From the NCBI GenBank assembly GCA_903826865.1, contig CAIKGD010000040.1:46607-110606 (forward strand): DNA of 64,000 bases, written 5' to 3'. The stretch is from an uncultured Verrucomicrobiota bacterium (GTDB lineage Bacteria > Verrucomicrobiota > Kiritimatiellia > Kiritimatiellales > Tichowtungiaceae). A model generated the notes under the pieces. It was not told where the DNA came from, did no database searches, and worked only from the letters and a program-made list of their open reading frames with translations. Shown in pieces: positions 15,739 through 23,428 of the stretch; position 1 is the first letter of the stretch; every line of letters starts with the position of its first letter. Position numbers and translations under genes: made by a program.

Positions 15739-16852
15739 GCGACATATCTCCAGATTGTTTATAATTTTCTCCGAAAAAGCGCCGGATGGTGTCAATAACC
15801 CGGCCGATTTCTTCGTCCGTGATGTTCGGCGAGCAAGGCAGCCAGCAACCCTCGCGGCTGGCCTCGTCTGCACCGGGATAGGCTTCCTTTGAAGCATAAG
15901 CGGGCTGGTTGTGCAGCGCCGGCCAGAAGGGGCGGAGGGTGATGCCCTGAGCTCTGAGATCGGCCGCCAGTGCGTCACGCTGTTTGCTCTTAAAATCGGG
16001 CCACATCAGATATCCGCCATTTTCCGGGCGGGGTGTGAAGATGATTTCCGGAATATCGCGCAGGCCTTCCATATACAGCCGGTCGACTTCGCGGGAACGT
16101 TGAATGCGGGCAGGCAGTTTTTTAAACTGTGACCGGGCCAGAGCTGCCTGCATATCGGTGACTTTAAAATTAAATCCGGTTACAGGATGAACATCACTGC
16201 TGCGTGACAGCCGTCCATGATCGCGGAGCCGGATTAGATTGTCGCGTACGGCTTCGCTGCGTGTCAGAACGAAGCCGCCCTGACCGCTGGTAATAATTTT
16301 GGTTGGTGCGAGCGAGAAACAACCGGCGTCGGAAAGAGTGCCCAGCCAGCCTTCGCCGCTTTTTGAAGCCAATCCTTCGGCGGTATCTTCTACGATAACC
16401 AGATTGTGTTGCAGGGCGATTTTGCGCAAAGCAGGTAATGCCGCAGGACGCCCGTTCAAGTGAACCGGTACAATGGCTTTGGTGTTTTTCTGCACCCGGC
16501 GGGCTGCGTCAGACGGATCTATGTTGAAAGATACCGGATCAACATCAACAAGAATCGGCTCGGCACCGGCCAGGCGGACGGCACTGGCGGTGCCGATAAA
16601 GGTGACCGCCGGTACCAGCACGGTATCTCCATGCCCGATTCCCAGCGCTTTCAGAGTTAGCGCAATGGCTGTGGTACAGCTGGGCATGGTTACGGCGTAC
16701 GGAACGCCAAAGTAAGCGGTTAGCTCTTTCTCGAAAGCCCGGTTTTCGGGACCCTCATTAACAAATCCGCGCACGACGGTTTGCCGTACCGCTTCGCTGT
16801 CAGCGCCGTCGAGAACAGGAATGAACCATGGGATTTCGTGATTTGAGATCAT
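15719..16852 (-). CDS. DegT/DnrJ/EryC1 family aminotransferase
   Basis: ATG 16852 gives a 377-residue protein with family hallmarks: FVNEGPENRAFEKELTAYFG, MPSCTTAIALTLKALG, VPAVTFIGTASAV, VHLNGRPA and SLAPTKIITSGQGG, where the Lys is the likely PLP anchor. These enzymes aminate keto-sugar nucleotides at C3 or C4. It follows the heptose kinase by seven bases, so the substrate may be a nucleotide-activated keto-heptose or keto-hexose. This differs from the ColD-like paralogue at 29860, which has His at the PLP-lysine position. Confidence 0.9.
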   Translation of the reverse strand: MISNHEIPWFIPVLDGADSEAVRQTVVRGFVNEGPENRAFEKELTAYFGVPYAVTMPSCTTAIALTLKALGIGHGDTVLVPAVTFIGTASAVRLAGAEPILVDVDPVSFNIDPSDAARRVQKNTKAIVPVHLNGRPAALPALRKIALQHNLVIVEDTAEGLASKSGEGWLGTLSDAGCFSLAPTKIITSGQGGFVLTRSEAVRDNLIRLRDHGRLSRSSDVHPVTGFNFKVTDMQAALARSQFKKLPARIQRSREVDRLYMEGLRDIPEIIFTPRPENGGYLMWPDFKSKQRDALAADLRAQGITLRPFWPALHNQPAYASKEAYPGADEASREGCWLPCSPNITDEEIGRVIDTIRRFFGENYKQSGDMSREHYKK

Positions 16853-16859
16853 GGTAGAG

Positions 16860-17846
16860 TTATTCCGATGCTTGGAAAATAATGCGGCTGCCTTCGGTGC
16901 TGAAGCCGAAAGAGACCTCGTTGAGTTCTTTAAGTACATCGCGCACGGCGGCCCTTTTCCCCGGTTCAGCGTAAAGCAGCAGAAAGCCGCGCCCGCCCGC
17001 ACCGAGTAATTTTCCGCCGCGTGCGCCGGCGGCGCGGGCGGCTTCATAGGCCTGATCAATCTGAGAATTGCTGACGCCGGCGGCAAGCGAACGCTTCAGC
17101 CGCCATGACTCGTTGAGCAGGTCGCCGAATTCCGTAAGCGGCACGCCGTCGGAAAGAATGCTTTCGGCGTGATCTACCATTTGCATCATGGTCAGCAGTG
17201 CCTTTTCGTTTTCGCCGGCGCGCTTTTTCTGATCCTGCAGGATTTTTTCGGAGGAACTTTCAGTGCCCATGTAAAAAAGAAGCAGGTTGTTTTCGAGTTC
17301 CTGCAAGCGTCCGGCAGGGATGCCGAGATTGAGCACCTGCACCGGGCGATCTTTGTAAAAATTAATGCGTCGGAATCCGCCGTAGGCCGCTTCATACTGA
17401 TCCTGCCAGCCGCCGGCGTCACCGACGCGTTCGCGTTCGATCTGAATCGCCTGCTGAGCCAGATCTTCCGGTGCGGCCCGCTGTCCGCGAAAAGCGTAGA
17501 GCGCATTGAGCAGGCCGACTGTGAAGGCCGAAGAGGAACCAAGTCCCGTCTGGCCGGGCAGATCGGCAACGTGGGCGATTTCAACGCCTTCCTGATGATT
17601 GAGCATTAACAGTGTTTCGCGAATGAGCGGGTGCTGAAATTCTTCAGGCTTGAGAACCGATTCAGTGCGCGAGTAGCTGGCCCGGAAACGGTGCTTGAAG
17701 AAGGTTGTCAGGTGATGCACGGAGATGTAGCAGTACTTGTTGATGGTGCTGGCGAGCACTGCACCGCCATGCTGCCGGAAGAACGCAGGGAAATCGGTGC
17801 CGCCACCGAAGAAGCTGATCCTGAATGGGGTGCGTGCGATGATCAT
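16860..17846 (-). CDS. hddA: GHMP kinase, probable D-glycero-D-manno-heptose 7-phosphate kinase
   Basis: The 328-residue protein starts MIIARTPFRISFFGGGTDFPAFF (ATG 17846, after an upstream in-frame TTG). It contains the GHMP ATP-binding motif GLGSSSAFTVGLLNAL and the C-terminal KLLGAGGRGFLLLY. This combination is characteristic of HddA, which makes heptose 1,7-bisphosphate for GDP-heptose; L-fucose kinase-like relatives are the main alternative. It heads the compact hddA-degT-ATPgrasp-HAD-GT4 run. Isomerase GmhA and phosphatase GmhB are not in the window. The 17847-18009 spacer shows no gene. Confidence 0.75.
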   Translation of the reverse strand: MIIARTPFRISFFGGGTDFPAFFRQHGGAVLASTINKYCYISVHHLTTFFKHRFRASYSRTESVLKPEEFQHPLIRETLLMLNHQEGVEIAHVADLPGQTGLGSSSAFTVGLLNALYAFRGQRAAPEDLAQQAIQIERERVGDAGGWQDQYEAAYGGFRRINFYKDRPVQVLNLGIPAGRLQELENNLLLFYMGTESSSEKILQDQKKRAGENEKALLTMMQMVDHAESILSDGVPLTEFGDLLNESWRLKRSLAAGVSNSQIDQAYEAARAAGARGGKLLGAGGRGFLLLYAEPGKRAAVRDVLKELNEVSFGFSTEGSRIIFQASE

Positions 17847-18009
17847 GAACAATTTACCTTCTCAAAACTGATCTGCTGAATATACACAACGCCCAATTTA
17901 CCTTCAAAAACAGGAACTCCAATCCCTTTTTATCAAAACTGCCTCAAATATCCTTAGTCTCGACGCAGGGAATTTTACTTCGTAACCGAAGAGAACCGGC
18001 AGAAGTTGT

Positions 18010-18609
18010 TTATTTTCGTATAGTGAATCCCCAACTTAACGGCTGGCCGAATGACAGGAGATACACGATCCACCAGTACCAACGATACTTCTGCATACAT
18101 GCATGCATTTCAACCGGATATTTTCCAAGGTCTGATCGAGAGACGAACCGGAGTGCGATATTTTTGAAGAAGGCGATCGAGTGATCCTGATTCCATCCCA
18201 GCGCATTGAAAACCCAGTTTCCGTTGTTTGGAATGGTGATAAAAACAACCGAGTTTATTTTTGTTATCGCATCGGCCAGAACGTTCATCACCTCAAAGTG
18301 ATAGTTAATGTGCTCGAGCACTTCCATGCAAAGAATTACCTCCGGTTTAAACTCAGCAATGATACCAGCTAATCTGGCTATGCTTTCGGCTTTGTTCAAA
18401 TCCAGCACATAGTCCACCTCAGGCTTATCCTGATAATCGACGATACGATATGCGGATGCCGCCAATTGAATTTTGCCATATTCAACAGCAAACGGACTTG
18501 TAACAGCGCAGTTCGGCATTTTTTGTCCGCCGATATCAAGCACCTTTTTTCCCGCGGAAAGAGTACGGGCGTAAACCAGGCGATCAATTGCTGGTATTTC
18601 TGTTTTCAT
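18010..18609 (-). CDS. Class I SAM-dependent methyltransferase
   Basis: The 199-residue protein has KKVLDIGGQKMPN as motif I, VLDLNKAESIARL, and EVILCMEVLEHINYHFEVMNVL, the common SAM-dependent core. The start ATG 18609 overlaps the TGA of the upstream reductase in an ATGA junction, so translation is coupled. The C-terminus is hydrophobic and aromatic (YRWYWWIVYLLSFG), suggesting membrane association. The substrate is unknown, presumably part of the glycan made here. Confidence 0.75.
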   Translation of the reverse strand: MKTEIPAIDRLVYARTLSAGKKVLDIGGQKMPNCAVTSPFAVEYGKIQLAASAYRIVDYQDKPEVDYVLDLNKAESIARLAGIIAEFKPEVILCMEVLEHINYHFEVMNVLADAITKINSVVFITIPNNGNWVFNALGWNQDHSIAFFKNIALRFVSRSDLGKYPVEMHACMQKYRWYWWIVYLLSFGQPLSWGFTIRK

Positions 18610-19565
18610 ACCCTGGCCGTTCCTTCTTTGCGGGCTTTGAGAAACCACTTTGCGGTGCGGCAGAGGCCTTCTTCAAGTGTTGTGTTGCAGGAAAGTCCAA
18701 GAGCATTCAGCCGCGACACGGCAAAAATTTTATCCATTTGTCCGTCTGGTTTGGAGGTGTCCCAGATGATTTCTCCCGCAAAGCCGGTTGCTTTTTTGAC
18801 GGTTTCGGCGAGTTCGCGGATAGAGATGCGCCGGCCGGCGGAAATATTAACCGGTTCGCTGGAATCATAATTTTTGATGAACCACGGTACGACGGTGGCG
18901 ACATCACCCGCATAGACAAAGTCGCGGACAGGGCGTCCGGTACCGAAAGCAGAGATCGTTTTGTCTCCGCGTTCCTGCGCCTCAATATATTTACGGATCA
19001 GCGCGGGAATGACATGTGATTCTTCGAGGTTGAAGTTGTCCCATTCGCCGTAGACATTGCCCGGAATCAGCACGATAGAATTGAAGCCGTGCTGAACGCG
19101 GTAGGCCCACGACTGGGTGACAAGCATCCTTTTTGCAACGGAGTAGCCGGCGCTTTCAATTTGTGGATATCCTTTCCACATCTGATCCTCACCGATAGGT
19201 GATTTGGCATCCGACGGGTAGGAACAGCCGCCCATAAAGGTGATGAATTTTTTTACGCCCGCTTTCCATGATTCATGGAGAGTATGGGTGTTTATCACCA
19301 GATTTTCGTAAAAGAAATCAGCCGGACGTTTTTTGTTGGTGATGATGCCGCCTGATCTGGCCGCCATATGGACGACGCAGTCGGGACGGATGTCTTTCAG
19401 CATAGCTGCAGGCGCGCCGGGTTCGAGCAGATCATAGTCGCGGCGGCCGAGGCCGATCAGCTCGGCTTCCGGAAAGGCTTCCTGCAATCGGGGCATGACA
19501 TGATGCCCGAGGAAACCTGTGCTGCCGGTGACGAGTATTTTTTTAAACATGCCGAGTTCCGTCAT
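18606..19565 (-). CDS. GDP-L-fucose synthase-like sugar nucleotide reductase/epimerase
   Basis: The 319-residue SDR protein has the NAD(P) motif GSTGFLGHH, catalytic YSVAK, and the family stretches GGCSYPSDAKSPI and LIPGNVYGEWDNFNLEESHV, which match Fcl-type GDP-4-keto-6-deoxy sugar reductases. Its usual partner, a GDP-mannose 4,6-dehydratase, is not visible in the window. With hddA and hddC nearby, a GDP-6-deoxy-heptose substrate is possible, as in known Fcl-like heptose enzymes; that is inference. Its start overlaps the previous stop (ATGA). A second in-frame ATG lies five codons in. Confidence 0.8.
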   Translation of the reverse strand: MTELGMFKKILVTGSTGFLGHHVMPRLQEAFPEAELIGLGRRDYDLLEPGAPAAMLKDIRPDCVVHMAARSGGIITNKKRPADFFYENLVINTHTLHESWKAGVKKFITFMGGCSYPSDAKSPIGEDQMWKGYPQIESAGYSVAKRMLVTQSWAYRVQHGFNSIVLIPGNVYGEWDNFNLEESHVIPALIRKYIEAQERGDKTISAFGTGRPVRDFVYAGDVATVVPWFIKNYDSSEPVNISAGRRISIRELAETVKKATGFAGEIIWDTSKPDGQMDKIFAVSRLNALGLSCNTTLEEGLCRTAKWFLKARKEGTARV

Positions 19566-20494
19566 AGATTGGTAAAATCGTGGCGACGGATCACCTGATA
19601 GCCCTTGATCAATTCGCTGATCGCCTGCTGGATTGAAACCTTCGGCTTGAAACCTGTTTTTTCAATTTTTTCATTGCTGACGATATAGTTCCGCTGGTCG
19701 GGATCTTTACCGATTTCTGATTCCATGATGCAGAAGTCCGGAGCCTGCTTCTGGATTTCAAGGCAAAGCTCCATCTTCGAAATATTGGCGTCGCTCAGGC
19801 CGACGTTATAGGCCTCGCCTTTCATCGCCTCAAAGTTTTTTATCGTGTGAATGAAGGCGGTTGCGACATCCTGTACGTGGATGTAGTTTCGTTTAAAATG
19901 AGCCTCAAAGAGGATGACAAAGCGGTCGGTCACTGCGCGGTAGGTGAAGTCGTTAACCAGCAGGTCGAGACGCATACGGGGGCTGATACCGCAGACTGTG
20001 GCGAGGCGCAGCGAAACCGCGCGTCCGGTGGCCAGCAGGCATTCCTCCAGCTCTACTTTGAGTGTGCCGTAGAGTGAAACCGGACGCATCGGGGTTTCTT
20101 CGGTACAGAAGATGCCCTCTTCACCGATTCCGTAGCCGCTGTTGGTGGTGGGAGAGATGATGATTTGTCCTTTGCCGCTCAGATCAGCCAGCATTTTAAT
20201 GGCATCCAGATTGATGGATCGCGCCTCAATCGGCCTTTGGTTGCAAACGGGCGCGCCGACCAGACAGGCCAGCGGAATGATGACATCTGCTTTAGCCAGA
20301 TGCTTTTTGACGAGATCCGCATTGCGCACGTCGCTGCGGACAATTGTCAGATCCGGATTGTGGCAGCAGTCGAGCAGGGAGGTCTGCTTATACATAAAAC
20401 TGTCGATCACGGTTACCTGATGACCCAAAGCCAGCAGCCGGGGAGTCAGTATAGAACCGATATAACCGGCTCCGCCAGTAATGAGTATCTTCAT
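19562..20494 (-). CDS. NAD-dependent sugar nucleotide epimerase/dehydratase
   Basis: The 310-residue extended SDR has MKILITGGAGYIGSIL as its Rossmann motif, PTTNSGYGIGEEG with the catalytic Ser/Thr region, YGTLK as the YxxxK pair, and a C-terminal substrate domain ending in VSIQQAISELIKGY. The exact sugar cannot be assigned; the family includes 4,6-dehydratases and epimerases. Its ATG overlaps the stop codon of a 62-codon upstream frame and its stop overlaps the next start, so the three frames are linked by ATGA junctions. Confidence 0.8.
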   Translation of the reverse strand: MKILITGGAGYIGSILTPRLLALGHQVTVIDSFMYKQTSLLDCCHNPDLTIVRSDVRNADLVKKHLAKADVIIPLACLVGAPVCNQRPIEARSINLDAIKMLADLSGKGQIIISPTTNSGYGIGEEGIFCTEETPMRPVSLYGTLKVELEECLLATGRAVSLRLATVCGISPRMRLDLLVNDFTYRAVTDRFVILFEAHFKRNYIHVQDVATAFIHTIKNFEAMKGEAYNVGLSDANISKMELCLEIQKQAPDFCIMESEIGKDPDQRNYIVSNEKIEKTGFKPKVSIQQAISELIKGYQVIRRHDFTNL

Positions 20495-20679
20495 AGATTC
20501 GGCATCCTTTCAAAAATGTTTCCCGGAAACATATCGGAAAACAGGGGGGCACGGGAATTAAAATCTTCTTCCGGCACCGTTTCTTTCAAACGGGTTTCTT
20601 GCAGTGCGGAGTAAGATCGGGTAAAACGGTCGTTAGTGGGAATGGACATAAAGATTTCTGTTGCAGTCCCGGTTTTCAA
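20491..20679 (-). CDS. Small protein upstream of the epimerase, not recognised
   Basis: The 62-codon frame ends in an ATGA junction with the epimerase start, the same coupling used by the next two genes, which argues that it is translated. The product (for example ALQETRLKETVPEEDFNSRA) is hydrophilic with no recognisable domain or signal. An internal ATG at 20649 is an alternative start, and no strong ribosome binding site is seen at either. It could be a shortened remnant of a larger enzyme. It lies in the divergent gap before galE, where promoters for both directions must also lie. Confidence 0.35.
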   Translation of the reverse strand: MKTGTATEIFMSIPTNDRFTRSYSALQETRLKETVPEEDFNSRAPLFSDMFPGNIFERMPNL

Positions 20680-20775
20680 CAGAGAGGACTTTTCGCCGGA
20701 ATCTTAGCGGGAGCGGCACGCCGGAGAAAAACTGCGAGGAAGAGGTATTTCTGTCGGGGGCGAGGCTGGAGAGGT

Positions 20776-21762
20776 ATGAATATTTTTGTAACGGGCGGTG
20801 CCGGATATGTCGGCAGTGTGGTTGTGGATTTATTAGTCCGGCACGGCCATTTGGTTACAGTCTATGACAATTTGGAGAGAGGGCATGCCGGGGCGGTACA
20901 TCCGGATGCGGCATTGATTACCGGTGATTTGCGGGATAAGGAGGCTGTTGCTAAGGCGGTTGCAGACAGTTGTCCGGAGGCGATTATTCATTTCGCAGCG
21001 TACGCATACGTCGGTGAGTCCATGCAGGATCCGCTGAAATACTTCGAAAATAATGTTTCCGGCAGTATTAATCTGATTCAAGCGGCAAAAAATGCTGGCG
21101 TGTCAAAATTTGTATTTTCATCAAGTTGCGCCACCTACGGCATTCCCCGCGAACTGCCTGTTACGGAAGAAACGCCGCAGAACCCCGTCAATCCATACGG
21201 CGAGAGCAAGCTGATTGTGGAGCGCATACTCGACTGGACACACCGCATACATGGAATGGATGTCGTGGTTCTGCGTTATTTTAATGCGTGCGGAGCAGCG
21301 GGAACTCTCGGAGAGGATCATTTCCCTGAACCTCACATTATTCCGCTGGTTCTGAAAGCTGCTGCCGACAGTTCTCAGGTTTTTAAAATATACGGCGATC
21401 ACTACGAAACCGGAGACGGTACCTGCGTCCGTGATTATGTTCATGTAAAAGATCTGGCTCAGGCGCATTTGCTTGCTCTGGAACCCGGACTTAGCGCTAC
21501 TCTGAATCTTGGCAGCGGACGGGGATTTTCCGTCTGTGAGGTTTTGAATGTTGCGGAGACGGTGACGGGCAAAACGATTGCCGTGCAGGTTGCAGCAGTG
21601 CGTCCCGGAGATCCGCCGGTACTGGTTGCTGACAACCGGAAAGCTTTATCGGTGCTGGGGTGGGCTCCCCGGCACGGGGATTTGGCGGAAATCATCGGCG
21701 ATGCATGGAACTGGTCCGTGAAAAATCCCGGCGGGTATTCAAATTGCAAAAGGATAAAATAA
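20776..21762 (+). CDS. galE: UDP-glucose 4-epimerase
   Basis: ATG 20776, preceded by GGAGAGG, gives 328 residues. GalE features are plain: MNIFVTGGAGYVGSVV, HFAAYAYVGESMQDPLKYFENN, the SSSCATYG active-site Ser/Thr, YGESK as the YxxxK pair, RYFNACGA and DGTCVRDYVHVKDLA. It interconverts UDP-glucose and UDP-galactose (or the GlcNAc forms), supplying galactose-type donors. It heads a plus-strand operon with a GT2 transferase, a methyltransferase and a membrane glycosyltransferase. Confidence 0.93.
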   Translation: MNIFVTGGAGYVGSVVVDLLVRHGHLVTVYDNLERGHAGAVHPDAALITGDLRDKEAVAKAVADSCPEAIIHFAAYAYVGESMQDPLKYFENNVSGSINLIQAAKNAGVSKFVFSSSCATYGIPRELPVTEETPQNPVNPYGESKLIVERILDWTHRIHGMDVVVLRYFNACGAAGTLGEDHFPEPHIIPLVLKAAADSSQVFKIYGDHYETGDGTCVRDYVHVKDLAQAHLLALEPGLSATLNLGSGRGFSVCEVLNVAETVTGKTIAVQVAAVRPGDPPVLVADNRKALSVLGWAPRHGDLAEIIGDAWNWSVKNPGGYSNCKRIK

Positions 21763-21776
21763 AGGAGTTCTCGGCT

Positions 21777-22724
21777 ATGCGTGTATTGAAGTCTGAGCCG
21801 GAAATAGGATTGGTTATCCCGTGCTACAACGAAGAAGACGTTTTAGGCAGTCTGGTTGAGCGGCTGAACCGGCTTCGTGCGGAGAGCAGATTTAAAATCA
21901 AAATTCTGTTTGTGAATGACGGGAGCAGCGACCGGACGAGAGATATGCTGCAGCAAATCTGTACGGAGCACAGACACATTTCATGTATACATTTTTCCCG
22001 GAACTTCGGTCATCAGGCGGCGGTCAGCGCCGGGCTGATGCATGTTAAAGGGGATGCCGCGGTTGTCCTTGATGCAGATTTACAAGATCCGCCGGAGGTG
22101 GTTCCTGCCATGGTTGAAAAATGGCTGGAAGGGTATGATGTGGTTTACGGCGTCCGGTGTAAGCGGAAAGAAGGCGTCCTGCTGAAAGCGTCGTATTTTC
22201 TCTTCTACCGTATAATGAAAAAGATAGTTCCCTTTAATGTTCCGCTGGATGCAGGGGACTTTGCTCTGGTGGATCGCAGGGTGATTAATGCAATCAATCA
22301 ATTGCCGGAAAAAACCCGGTTTGTGCGCGGGCTCAGAGGGTGGGTCGGGTATAAACAGATCGGTCTTCCGTATGAACGGGACAGCCGTCAGGCCGGTGAT
22401 TCGAAGTATTCTTACCTGAAATTGTTCAAATTGGCACTGGACGGCATAATTGCTTATTCCACCGTACCTTTGAAAATAGGTATATGGATCGGTGCGGGTT
22501 CGGCCGTCAGCGGTCTTTGTTATTTTTTATACGTCATCTATTCGAAATTGGTGATGGATTCGAATCCTTCCGGCTGGGCTTCGCTTGCCAGTATTATACT
22601 TGTCTTAGGGGGAGTTCAGTTGCTGGTGCTCGGCATAATCGGCGAATATATCGGCCGGATATTTGACGAGGTGAAAGCGCGGCCAGCCTATATTATTGAA
22701 ACAACAGTCGGAGACGATGCGTGA
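21777..22724 (+). CDS. GT2 polyprenyl-phosphate sugar transferase (DPM/GtrB-like)
   Basis: ATG 21777 with AAAGGAG upstream gives 315 residues. The GT-A core carries IGLVIPCYNEEDVL, FVNDGSSDRT, HFSRNFGHQAAVSAGL and VVLDADLQDPPEVVP, followed by two C-terminal membrane helices (about 230-300). This is the GtrB/DPM1 layout: the enzyme makes polyprenyl-phosphate-linked sugars on the cytoplasmic face. Those are donors for GT-C membrane transferases such as the one two genes downstream, which makes a coherent pair. Confidence 0.88.
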   Translation: MRVLKSEPEIGLVIPCYNEEDVLGSLVERLNRLRAESRFKIKILFVNDGSSDRTRDMLQQICTEHRHISCIHFSRNFGHQAAVSAGLMHVKGDAAVVLDADLQDPPEVVPAMVEKWLEGYDVVYGVRCKRKEGVLLKASYFLFYRIMKKIVPFNVPLDAGDFALVDRRVINAINQLPEKTRFVRGLRGWVGYKQIGLPYERDSRQAGDSKYSYLKLFKLALDGIIAYSTVPLKIGIWIGAGSAVSGLCYFLYVIYSKLVMDSNPSGWASLASIILVLGGVQLLVLGIIGEYIGRIFDEVKARPAYIIETTVGDDA

Positions 22725-23428
22725 AGCCGACTTTCGACGCGTATGATGAAAACTATGACGATGTGATAAATAAATCCATCGGGTTCATGGGGCAGAGCCA
22801 TGATTATTACACACAGGCCAAAGCAACTTGTATTCTCGATATACTTCAAAGAAAACTCGGGGACACAAAAAAGCTGCATGTTCTCGATGTCGGTTGCGGG
22901 GTAGGCAAAACAGACGGATTCCTTTTTTCTGATCTGGGGGAACTAACGGGCGTTGATGTTTCCTCTGCCAGCATAGAAAGGGCGCGCCGGCAGAATCCAC
23001 AGGTCCGTTATGAATCGTATGACGGCAGCAGGTTGCCGTTTGAATCAGGAACATTTGATGCCGCCTTTCTAATCTGTGTATTGCATCACGTTGTACCGGA
23101 TGATCGCGCTGCGCTGTTGCGGGAAGTCCGTAGAACTCTTAAGCCGGGTGGCGTGTTGCTTATTTTCGAGCACAACCCATTCAATCCTCTGACGCAGCTG
23201 GTGGTTGCGCGGTGCGAGTTCGACTGTGACGCCCAGTTGCTTTTCCGGAGGAATTCCGCGCGGCTTTTGCAGGACGCACAGATGCCGGTTTTTGAACAGC
23301 GTTATATCCTGTTTTTGCCGTTCCGTCTGAAATGGTTCAGCTGTATTGAAAAACGATTGCGGCACATCGCCGCAGGGGCGCAATATTATGTGGCGGGGTA
23401 TAAATTGTTGTCAGAAACGGATTCATAA
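22721..23428 (+). CDS. Class I SAM-dependent methyltransferase
   Basis: GTG 22721 overlaps the stop of the GT2 gene (GTGA). The 235-residue protein contains VLDVGCGVGKTDG (motif I), TGVDVSSASIERAR, LPFESGTFDAAFLICVLHHV and the post-motif LKPGGVLLIFEHNP, so it is a Methyltransf_11-type enzyme. It is embedded between transferases that build a lipid-linked sugar, so it probably modifies a sugar or carrier; the target is unknown. Confidence 0.82.
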   Translation: MKPTFDAYDENYDDVINKSIGFMGQSHDYYTQAKATCILDILQRKLGDTKKLHVLDVGCGVGKTDGFLFSDLGELTGVDVSSASIERARRQNPQVRYESYDGSRLPFESGTFDAAFLICVLHHVVPDDRAALLREVRRTLKPGGVLLIFEHNPFNPLTQLVVARCEFDCDAQLLFRRNSARLLQDAQMPVFEQRYILFLPFRLKWFSCIEKRLRHIAAGAQYYVAGYKLLSETDS

